From Ichthyosporea sp. XGB-2017a (lineage: Eukaryota > Opisthokonta > Ichthyosporea), in assembly GCA_002811675.1 (NCBI GenBank), contig PDIM01010470.1, positions 1-25,578 on the forward strand: a stretch of DNA of 25,578 bases, given 5' to 3'. Under the pieces are notes generated by a model, which worked only from the letters and a program-made list of their open reading frames with translations, had not been told where the DNA came from and did not search any database. Below are positions 1 to 7,362 of the stretch, piece after piece (position 1 is the stretch's first letter; every line of letters begins with the position of its first letter). The translations under genes and the position numbers were made by a program.

Positions 1-146
1 TTCTCCCTCCATCTCTCAGCTATTTTTTCTTTAATTGTCTTTTCAAGTCCAAACCCAAATCCAAATTCAAAACAAACCCGATACAGTTGAGGTGCAGTTT
101 ATTAGATAGTTAACCCCCAGCAGCTGCATCTCTCTCTCCCAAGCTG

Positions 147-816
147 TCAGGGAATCAAATGGTGCTCCTCCAGAAGGGCACGTGCGCTTTTGTTGATATG
201 GCGGAACCGCGCATTGCCGATTTGTTTCCCGCCAAACCAACGGAGAGACGACGATGGCGATGTTGTGGACCTGAAGGAGGTGGAGCTGCTGGAGGAGGCG
301 CTGCCCCGCGGATCTTTCACCGTCATCATCACTGGCGGAGATTATATCACATTGTTGATCCCCGGGGGATGTCGAAGATAATGAGAAGAGTGTAGGAGAA
401 GAAGAGGGATTTGGACTTGGATGTGGAACAGGTGGATGGTGGTGTTGTTTCTTTCTTTTCTTTGGTGTTAATTGGATGGGATTCCGCTGTGTGGTGTTGA
501 TTTTGATCCCATCAGTGTGAGTTTTGCAGATGCGATATGCGGATATGTTATGTGTGGCATTGGAGATTCGTTTAGAGGTGTGTGATATGATTTGTTCAAT
601 AGCGGCCTCTGCCTGTGCGCGGGAGTGGATCCCCTCACAGACAAGGTGTGCCTGGAACTCTGATCCTCTGTCCTGAATGGAGGGCCCGTGGAGGATCTTG
701 AAGGGTGGAGGGGGGGAGGAGGAGGAGGAGGAGAGGCGGGTGTGGAGGAGAAGAGGACTAGGAGTCCTGCCCGGGGAGGAGAGGACACGCAGATGCCTGG
801 TTAGTAGTGTGTGCAT
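147..816 (-). pseudogene. IMPACT/YIH1-family gene with a single-base frameshift
   Basis: The product belongs to the UPF0029/IMPACT domain family, whose RWD-containing members bind Gcn1 and damp Gcn2 activation during amino-acid starvation. Visible family signatures are F-QAH (about residue 54), ATHNI-AYR (about 88) and DDDGE---G-RLL. After IAIVVS the expected RWFGG---GNARFRHIN block continues only in the next frame, so one extra base, a C at 242-243, breaks the reading frame. Without it the protein would be about 222 residues, ending at 147; with it, the frame runs on to 67 with unrelated sequence. The first ATG is at 816; the longer open frame upstream starts only with TTG. There is no RWD domain. 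The first 38 residues are Arg/Ser/Leu-rich with no acidic residue, like a mitochondrial leader. A Ser/Pro/His-rich insertion splits the domain at the same place as in the neighbouring paralogue. Conservation after the break suggests a recent mutation or a sequencing error rather than an old pseudogene. Confidence 0.75.
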
Positions 817-1129
817 CAAAGGACTAGAAGGAAGGAGGGGAGGGGGGATTGGATTGGATAGAGAAACAGGATTTGATGTGGCTGGCTCGTTGTCTTTTCT
901 TTTTTTTTTTAAAAAAAAAAACAAATTTGAAATTTGAAATCAACAAAAAAAAATGAAATAATGAAAACGACAAAAAACAAAATAAAAAGGCGGGAAAAAA
1001 GAAGTTTTAAAAAACTTTTTCTTTTTCCTTTTATTTTTTTGTTTCAAAATTCTTTGTGATTTCTCTGTTTCATGATAATCTCCCATTCAGGGGAGCAGAC
1101 AGGGGTAGACTGACTCTCTGAAGCTGGCT
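817..1129. other. Intergenic gap between the two IMPACT-family genes
   Basis: No gene is seen. The stretch holds the upstream region of the frameshifted IMPACT-like gene and the 3' end of its neighbour. It has long A and T runs around 900-920 and 1005-1045. A TTTATT at 1030-1035, an AATAAA on the minus strand, lies about 95 nt past the neighbour's stop codon and is a plausible polyadenylation signal. Confidence 0.6.
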
Positions 1130-2191
1130 TTATACATTAGGGAGGAGATTATGCCTTACAAGGACATCCCTGGCTGCATTGTTGATGTGTTTGAACCGCG
1201 CAGGGCCTAGTTTTGTCCCGCCATAGTCCCTGCTGACAATGACGACCACGTTGTGGGCGTGGAGGAGATCCAGGAGGTGGAGAAGCCGGGAGCCAGCCGC
1301 GGCTTCGCCATCGTCATCGCAGTCGGAGGAGATGACACAACGGGAGGAGGAGAAGGAGGAGGAGGAAGAGGAGGAGGAAGAAGGGGGGGAGGGGAGGGTA
1401 GGGTGTGTGGTGCAGCAGCGATACGCCATGATGTTATGTGTGGCAGAAGCAATGCGTTTACTGGACTGGATCAGGGCGTCCACCACACGGAGGGCTTCTT
1501 CGCGGGAGTGGACCACTGCGCAGTGTGCCTGGAAGACGCTTTTGCGATCCACAATAGGCTCCCCGTGTACAACAGCAGTCACAATAGAAGATATCTCCTC
1601 CACGTGACCATTTCCTCTAGGATTTGTATCAGCCTTGGCTTGACTAATCCTCTTCCTCTCCTTCTCCTCCTCCTCCTCCCTCTTCTTCTTCTTCTTCTCC
1701 TCCTCCTCTTCCCTCCTCCTCTTCCTCTCCTCCTCCTCCTCCCTCTCCCACACCTCCTGCAACACTCCCCTCACAGCCTCCACACAATCAAACAGCACCA
1801 CCCGCCCCTCCTCCTCCTCCTCCTCCTCCTCCCATCCCCCCACCACCCGGGCACACTCCTCCAGCAGCCCCTGTATCTCCCTCTCCCTCCCCCCAGCCCC
1901 CTCCACGCGGAACACAGGCCCCTCCCGGGAAGGATACCCCTCCCCCAACACCGCACACACACGTACACCTCTTCCTCCCCCCCCATCCTCCTCCTCTTCT
2001 TGATTTAATCCCTGATCAGGCCGCCCCACACACTCTTCCTCGTCCTTCCCACGTGTGAGAGTGATTTGTATCTCGAGATGGTACTTCTCCCCCCCTTCAC
2101 TAGATACCTCCCCTGCACGCACACTCTCCTCCCCGTAGATCGCCACAAGGGCCTCAATCTCCTCCAGCTGTTTCTCCCGGTCACTACTCAT
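1130..2191 (-). CDS. IMPACT: IMPACT/YIH1 homologue (RWD plus IMPACT domain)
   Basis: This 353-residue protein has the standard layout of IMPACT/Yih1, which binds Gcn1 and thereby limits Gcn2 activation and the general amino-acid control response in the cytosol. Residues 1-120 form an RWD domain with the hallmark YP----P (86-92). Residues 121-185 are a highly charged Glu/Lys/Arg linker encoded by triplet repeats, probably a long helix. The IMPACT domain fills 205-353, with DRKSVFQAH (215-223), ATHNIMAYR (250-258), DDDGEAAAG (292-300) and YGGTKLGPARFKHIN (323-337). A Ser-rich insertion (262-288) interrupts the domain, as in the left-hand paralogue. I chose the ATG at 2191 because the open frame upstream has no ATG (it opens with TTG at 2260). 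The gene is divergent from the riboside kinase gene across about 220 nt. Confidence 0.93.
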   Translation of the reverse strand: MSSDREKQLEEIEALVAIYGEESVRAGEVSSEGGEKYHLEIQITLTRGKDEEECVGRPDQGLNQEEEEDGGGGRGVRVCAVLGEGYPSREGPVFRVEGAGGREREIQGLLEECARVVGGWEEEEEEEEGRVVLFDCVEAVRGVLQEVWEREEEEERKRRREEEEEKKKKKREEEEEKERKRISQAKADTNPRGNGHVEEISSIVTAVVHGEPIVDRKSVFQAHCAVVHSREEALRVVDALIQSSKRIASATHNIMAYRCCTTHPTLPSPPSSSSSSSSSFSSSRCVISSDCDDDGEAAAGSRLLHLLDLLHAHNVVVIVSRDYGGTKLGPARFKHINNAARDVLVRHNLLPNV

Positions 2192-2412
2192 TCCAACCTC
2201 GCACTCGCTTAGGAATAATTTTTGTAAATCCCCCAACGTGAGAAATTTAACCAAAAGCAAATCAAAAAAAAAAAAATAATCTAAAAAATGATAAATAACG
2301 AACGACGAGGGCGGCTTTGGATGAGGGAGCTTTTAATATTTTTGGGGGATTTCTGTTTTGGTCAGATTTTCACAATTCCTGAAATAAGTCAATCAATCCA
2401 ATTGGTGGAGGA
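2192..2412. promoter_or_regulatory. Divergent promoter region, IMPACT / riboside kinase
   Basis: The start codons of two divergent genes are 221 nt apart, so this must hold both promoters. It contains the 8-bp palindrome CCAATTGG at 2398-2405, only 7 nt before the kinase ATG, and an A-rich run at 2265-2285. The palindrome includes a CCAAT core on each strand, but it is so close to the start codon that a role as a promoter box is uncertain. Confidence 0.45.
2398..2405. promoter_or_regulatory. CCAATTGG palindrome
   Basis: A perfect 8-bp palindrome with a CCAAT core on both strands, in the short divergent region before the riboside kinase. Confidence 0.3.
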
Positions 2413-3075
2413 ATGGGGCGGGTACTTGTGATTGGCCTTGGAGGGGCAACAAGTTCAGGGAAAACCACTCTTGCGAAGCAGCTTCTGAAACGGTTCCGGC
2501 GGTGTGTGATTGTGCACCAGGACGACTACTACCGGGAGGAAGAGGAGCTGCCTGTTGTGAATGGGGTGGCGAACTGGGAGGATCCTGCAGGACTGAGGCT
2601 GGGGGACTTTTATGATGATATTGGGAGGAATAAAAGGGAGTGTGAGGACGGGGAGAGACGCAATAGCGGGGGTGGGGGAGCAGAAGAAGCAGAGGAGGGG
2701 GAGGAGATGTACAGTGAGGTGCAGCTGTTGGTTGTAGAGGGATTTCTTCTTTATGAAGACATTGCGCGGGCTGATGAAGTGCTTGATCTGAAATTTCTGA
2801 TACTGTTAAGCAGGGAGGAATGCGAGCGGAGGCGGGATGGACGGGAGTATCTGGATGGGGAATATGTGGATCCCCCCGGTTACTTCTCCGAGTTTGTGTG
2901 GCCGCATCAGCAGGCATCCACAGGACGCATCAGGGCAGCCGTCCAGGAGGGTAAGCTCCACGGAATGTGCGAGCTGGATGGGGAGTCTAGTAAGCAGCAT
3001 CTGCTGGAACAAGTGGAGGAGCGGATTAGGGAATGGTATGTAGGGAAAAACAATAAACAAGGAGTTCAACAGTGA
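2413..3075 (+). CDS. NRK1: Nicotinamide riboside kinase
   Basis: The predicted enzyme phosphorylates nicotinamide riboside (and probably nicotinic acid riboside) to the mononucleotide, a salvage step to NAD. The 220-residue protein has a P-loop GGATSSGKTT (residues 9-18), the QDDYY motif with the expected substrate-site Asp (about 36-40), and an ED-AGL segment matching the riboside-contact region. It also has the strand VVEGFLL ahead of an Arg-rich lid ECERRRDGREY, and the family-specific PPGYF---VWP (about 155-164). That last motif separates NRKs from uridine kinases. Animal NRK1 is about 199 residues; the extra length is mainly an acidic/Gly insertion around residues 75-95. The gene converges on the reductoisomerase gene. 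An AATAAA at 3104-3109 lies 29 nt after the stop. Confidence 0.92.
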   Translation: MGRVLVIGLGGATSSGKTTLAKQLLKRFRRCVIVHQDDYYREEEELPVVNGVANWEDPAGLRLGDFYDDIGRNKRECEDGERRNSGGGGAEEAEEGEEMYSEVQLLVVEGFLLYEDIARADEVLDLKFLILLSREECERRRDGREYLDGEYVDPPGYFSEFVWPHQQASTGRIRAAVQEGKLHGMCELDGESSKQHLLEQVEERIREWYVGKNNKQGVQQ

Positions 3076-3402
3076 GTGAGGTGTTGCCATCTCCCCCAAT
3101 AACAATAAAATCAACAAAGAAACGGATCGCAAAGATGGAAGAACCAGACCCTTTGGATAGGTGGAATTGAATCACATCTAAAGTGAAAGAGAGGGCGGGG
3201 TGACTTTTTATTATTATTGTTACTATTATTAATATTTTCCTTAACGATAAATCAAGCAAACAAACAACGGACGGCTGGCAAAATGAAATGGGCATCATTG
3301 GCAATTTGCTTTTGGGGGCGACATATGAATATCCTCGCACAGCAAGAATCATCCAATGTATATCAATTCTTCTTGAAATTCACACTGCTCAGTGTACTTG
3401 CT
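3076..3402. other. Convergent intergenic region
   Basis: Two genes end towards each other here. The plus-strand AATAAA at 3104-3109 serves the kinase. TTTATT at 3207-3212, an AATAAA on the minus strand, is the best polyadenylation candidate for the reductoisomerase gene, about 190 nt past its stop. No other gene is visible. Confidence 0.5.
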
Positions 3403-4703
3403 TTACTGGTTCTCAGGGCGAAGCATTCTCACAGTACGTCCAGCCTGCCACATCTCGGACTCCTCCAACACATCCAACTCCTTCTGAAGGGTGGTCTTGT
3501 AATTGGCCTTTCCGGTACTTTCCAGGGTGCGGCTAGTCTCTGCACCAGTTTCAACGGATTCGTAAAGCTTCTCAAAGACTGGTTTGGTGGCCTTGTAGAA
3601 CTCTGGGTACCAGTCAAGGGCGCCTCGTTGGGCGGTAGCGCTGCAGTTGGCGTACATAAAGTCCATTCCCTTCTCTCCAATGAGGGGATAGAGGGACTGG
3701 GTGGCCTCTTCCACAGTCTCGTTGAACGCTTCAGAGGGGGAGTGGCCTTTGGCGCGGAGGACCTCGTATTGGGCCTGGAAGAGTCCCTGAATGGCTCCCA
3801 TTAGCACTCCTCGTTCCCCAGTCAGGTCGCTAAGGACTTCCCTCTCAAAGGTGGTCTCGTACAGATAGCCAGATCCAATGGCCACACCAAGAGCCTTTGC
3901 GCGCTCCTCGGCCTTGCCAGAGGGATTCTGATACACAGCAAAGCTGCTATTGATTCCCTTTCCTTGCTGGAAGAGTCTGCGCACAGTGGTACCAGACCCC
4001 TTTGGCGCACACAAGATAACATCCACATCAGCTGGGGGTTTGACACCAGTCTGGTCGTGGAAGACTACACTGAAACCGTGGGAGAAGTACAGTGTCTTGC
4101 CCTTGGTCAGGTGGGGTTCAACCAAATGCCACTGGCTCTTCTGAGCAGCATCAGAAAGAAGGTACATAACCAAGGTTCCCTTTTCGGCAGCTTCGGAAAT
4201 ATCAAACAGGGACTCACCTTCCACCCACCCATCTTCCTGGGCAAGTTTCCAGCTATCACCTCCTTTGCGAACACCGATGATTGGGTTAAGGCCGTTGTCC
4301 TTCATGTTAAGGGACTGGGCACGTCCTTGGACGCCATATCCAATGACTGCAATGGTGTCACTGGCAAAGATTTGCTGGAGCTTCTCCTTGGGGTAGTCGG
4401 AACGCTCAATGACAGTCTCGTGATCACCACCAAAGTTGAGCTTTTTCATTCCGCGAATATGATTCTACAAGTCAGCAAAACATACAGTTAGCCACAAGCA
4501 AAAAAAAGATGGCCAAGAAACATACAATCATCACCTACCACAATGGGGAAAGCAGCAGCAGCAGGGCGCTGAGCTCTTGCCATTCCGCGGGCATTTCTAG
4601 CCACTACTGAGAAGGCGCGACGGGAAGATGGCACAGTCGCTTTAGTGCTCAAAGCAGCACTCAGCCTCGAAGCTGTTCTAGATACTCGACCAGCAAACTG
4701 CAT
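3403..4703 (-). CDS. ILV5: Ketol-acid reductoisomerase (mitochondrial), two exons
   Basis: The enzyme catalyses the second common step of valine, isoleucine and leucine synthesis: NADPH-dependent isomeroreduction of acetolactate or acetohydroxybutyrate. The exons are 4703-4539 and 4464-3403, with a 74-nt phase-0 intron (donor GTAGGT, acceptor TTGTAG), giving 408 residues; yeast Ilv5 has 395. Exon 1 encodes only a 55-residue Arg/Ala/Ser-rich mitochondrial presequence. Exon 2 holds the whole enzyme: Rossmann motif GYGVQG, the LLSDAAQ segment, GKTLYFSHGF, CAPKGSG, the metal ligands in DLTGERG, and the knotted C-terminal domain with EAFNETVEEATQSLYPLIG. It is the short class I form of the fungal type. 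An ATG at 4449 in exon 2 could start a leaderless form. The gene is divergent from the acetolactate synthase regulatory subunit gene. Confidence 0.96.
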
Positions 4704-5374
4704 AACTAATGGATTATCACAACTCAAAAGTACTATTAAAAAGCCTTGCAAAGATTAAAAAACCTACAAGGAGAAAAAAATATAAAGTTCTGCTCGATTT
4801 TCCTTCTAAAAAGAATCACAAAACAACAACATCTAAGAACAAAAAAAAGAAACAGACCAAAGACAGGCAAAGGATCCATTCCTTTTAAACAAGTGGCTCT
4901 GCAGCAGGGAGTCTCTGTGTGGTGTTAGATATCACTGGTGTGTACCGTGTAGAGTCCCTGCGGGGGAGATATATGAACTGGACATGTACAGTGGTGGAGT
5001 GTAAACAGCTGCAGGGTTGTGCCAGTACTGTGCCAGTTGTTTGTTTGGGGCATTAGGAATTTGATAATAATTTCCCCCAATTACATCGTCCAGGGGGAGG
5101 GTGATATCATCGATAATTTATATGGAGTTATGGCCAATCAGCTGGTCAGCCATCTGTAATTTAAAACTCTGGGCTAGTGTCTGGTGGGGTGTGGTCAAGG
5201 TGTGCAGCCAGTACAGCTACGTGAGGTGTGCAGTGTTAATTGGGTGTCGGAGAAGGTGAGTTGTTGAATCTGGTGGAAGGAAGGAAGAGCAGGGAGGAGT
5301 AGATAGGGAGATTGAAAGGCTTCGTGTGTGTTGAAAGAGCGCAAGAGGTTGGGAGTGGAGTTTGTTTTGAGTGC
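4704..5374. promoter_or_regulatory. Divergent promoter region, ILV5 / ILV6
   Basis: The 671 nt between the ATGs of two genes of one pathway must include both promoters. A GGCCAATCAG element, the consensus form of an NF-Y type CCAAT box, lies at 5132-5141. Just before it, at 5113-5123, is an AT-rich, TATA-like stretch. The left half (4704-4900) is A-rich, as in a 5' leader of the minus-strand gene. I found no TGACTCA Gcn4-type site here. Confidence 0.5.
5132..5141 (+). promoter_or_regulatory. CCAAT box (NF-Y type) between ILV5 and ILV6
   Basis: GGCCAATCAG matches the NF-Y consensus of RRCCAAT followed by C/G and purine. It lies about 235 nt upstream of the ILV6 ATG and 430 nt upstream of the ILV5 ATG. 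Confidence 0.4.
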
Positions 5375-6226
5375 ATGATGTGGGGGCCTGTGATGCAGCT
5401 TGTCGCGAGGAATGGGGCCTCGTGGCGGGGAATGATGAAGGCTGCTGGATCCGCAATTCAAGGGAGTGGCGTCAATACACGCACAATGCTGATTAATGGC
5501 GGCGCACATCATGTGCGAGGGTACACAAAGGATGCGTCAGAGCCGTGCTCTAATTCATCCTCACCCCCACCCGCCTCTCCAGAGACGCTGTATCAGAAAA
5601 TTATTAAGCAGAATATGCAGCAAGTGGCAAAGCCTTCGCAAAAGCAGCGGCGGGTTTTCTCGGCGCTTGTGCAGAATGAGCCAGGAGTGCTATCTCGCAT
5701 AAGTGGGCTGATTAGTGCTCGTGGATTCAATATAGATAGTCTTGTGGTGGGAGGGACCGATGTTCCGAATATGTCGCGAATGACGTTGGTGTTCTATGAC
5801 ACGGAGAATGTTGCCGAGCAGCTGAGGGCCCAACTGGAGGATCTGGTCCCTGTGTGGGCTGTGCTGGACTATACTTCTGTTAGAAAGGTGGAGCGAGAGT
5901 TGTTGTTAGTGAAGGTTAGCTTGGATGAGCAAAGCCCCGAGCTGGCTTTGGATCAACGCCGTGCACAGAATCGAAGAGCCCTTTCGGACTTGGCAACTCT
6001 CTTTGATGCCAAAATTATCGACATTTCTCATCAAGCAGTTACCATCGAAATGGCAACATGGCCGTCGCGTGTGAAGGCGTTTATTGGTATAGTGCGCCCA
6101 TATGGGATTATCGAAGCATCCAGGACTGGATCATTGGCTATGGTGCGTTCATTGATTGAGGAGGATCCAGTGGAAGAGGAAAGAGAAAAGCTGGTCATTG
6201 ATCCAAGTATGCTTCCCCCAGGCTAA
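5375..6226 (+). CDS. ILV6: Acetolactate synthase regulatory (small) subunit, mitochondrial
   Basis: This subunit activates the acetolactate synthase catalytic subunit and passes on feedback inhibition by valine. The ATG at 5375 gives about 283 residues; the open frame further upstream starts only with TTG, and the ATG at 5393 is an alternative. Residues 1-90 form a basic, then Ser/Pro-rich leader. The ACT domain follows (about 92-170) with ALVQNEPGVLSRISGLIS and ARGFNIDSLVV, then DLVPVWAVLDYT. The C-terminal ALS small-subunit domain contains ELLLVKVS, the region AKIIDISHQAVTIEMAT, and GIIEASRTGSLAMVR. The length and the long leader resemble fungal Ilv6 rather than the shorter bacterial IlvH/IlvN. 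An AATAAA at 6274-6279 lies 48 nt past the stop. Confidence 0.95.
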   Translation: MMWGPVMQLVARNGASWRGMMKAAGSAIQGSGVNTRTMLINGGAHHVRGYTKDASEPCSNSSSPPPASPETLYQKIIKQNMQQVAKPSQKQRRVFSALVQNEPGVLSRISGLISARGFNIDSLVVGGTDVPNMSRMTLVFYDTENVAEQLRAQLEDLVPVWAVLDYTSVRKVERELLLVKVSLDEQSPELALDQRRAQNRRALSDLATLFDAKIIDISHQAVTIEMATWPSRVKAFIGIVRPYGIIEASRTGSLAMVRSLIEEDPVEEEREKLVIDPSMLPPG

Positions 6227-7362
6227 CTCTACCAGGAGCTTTGTTTTTACTGGGATAACAACTATGGTGTAGCAATAAATGAGAATATCAAACTAAAAAC
6301 TGAAACCTCTGCGCTATGTGCAAGAATGAATACAAAGGAATGCTCATCCTTCGAAGTTATTTATTGTGTCAAGGTGTGCCTTCGAGGGCTGCTGCAGACA
6401 AGGTCCATTGCGTTCGTGCACATGGCCACCTACCACAGACGGGCAAGGGGCAGACCTGTTTTTCGAAAGGCATTTTAAGCTATGTGACTTGAGAGAATAC
6501 TTTCATGTAGCTTTGCAGTAGTAGCTCACGCGACTTTTCATCAGAGGTATTTGCATTTTCTCCTTTAATGCTCAGTTTGTTGCACAAACACAAACCGGTC
6601 ATCATTGCAACGCTAATAATTATGTTGGGAAAGCAGCTGCTCCTGAAAAGCGAGAACACTATGAAGTACTACAACATGTACATTATTACACAAGAGCATC
6701 CGAGTCTGAGGTCACCGATAGTTGAAACTTATGAATTGAAATTTTGAGAAATAGGGGTTTTTGTCAAAATTTTCAGTCCGGACGGAACGAAAATGCTCAA
6801 TGCACTCCCGGTTTTTGCCATTTCTTGGCATTTCCAAAATCGAAACCTTTTTGAGTTTTGAGACTTTATAAATTTGGTTGCATTTTTTGCAAGAAGCTGT
6901 TAAGTTCTCAGATAGGATTTTGACTGGGGTTGTTCATAGAAATATAACAGCTATGACATAATCGCAAAACGAAGTCAAAGAAGAACTTTTCAAAAAAAAT
7001 AAGTTTTCAGAATTATGAACGAAAAATTAGTCGAGAAAAAAAGGGCCAAAAAAAAAAAAAGAAAACAGAAAACTGAAAAACTGGTTTTTTTAATTTTTTA
7101 CTATTTTTGTTTATTTATTTATTATTTTGTTTTTATTTCACATGACTGAATAATTTTGGCCTTTTTCTTTTCTTCTTTCTGCTGCTCCGGCACTTCTTGT
7201 ATTTGTTTGGGAATTCTGCTTGTGACATGAGGTTTGGTGTTTGTGTTTGTGCAAATATATTATAGGAAAGGATCTTTGATGTGTCGTGAGTTGGTGGTAA
7301 TCGACATTGTAGCTATTGCTGATAGTGTGAATTTCCTGCCTTAACATATATATTTATAAAAG
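6227..7362. promoter_or_regulatory. Long intergenic region upstream of ILV2
   Basis: This 1136-nt gap is the longest in the window, and no open frame above 60 codons was found in its first 900 nt. It splits into three parts: the ILV6 3' end (to about 6300); a GC-balanced patch at about 6375-6480 that stands out from its flanks; and a T- and A-rich stretch (about 6730-7140) full of TTTTT/AAAAA motifs, with a small inverted repeat TGCCA-N5-TGGCA near 6816. The ILV2 promoter must lie in the right part. A TATA-like TATATATTTATAAA ends two bases before the ATG, which is too close for a typical TATA box. Confidence 0.4.

Noticed and set aside
67-146. C-terminal 26-codon extension of the left IMPACT-like frame beyond the conserved stop
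   Set aside because: It is the out-of-frame tail after the frameshift; the conserved C terminus ends at 147 in the other frame.
1253-2008. Long plus-strand frame opposite the IMPACT gene
   Set aside because: It is Leu/Pro/Gly low-complexity sequence from the antisense of triplet repeats; the minus strand encodes recognisable domains.
3217-3804. Plus-strand frame opposite the ILV5 3' end
   Set aside because: It is antisense to conserved reductoisomerase sequence, with no recognisable domain.
3964-4491. Plus-strand 175-codon frame opposite ILV5
   Set aside because: It is a mirror of a conserved coding region; no independent evidence.
2413-4703. Functional link between NAD salvage kinase and NADPH-using reductoisomerase
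   Set aside because: The genes are only convergent neighbours, and cofactor use is too common to imply a shared pathway.
6375-6480. A tRNA or spliceosomal RNA in the ILV6-ILV2 gap
   Set aside because: There is no GGTTCRANNCC B box and no recognisable conserved core of U1, U2, U4, U5 or U6.
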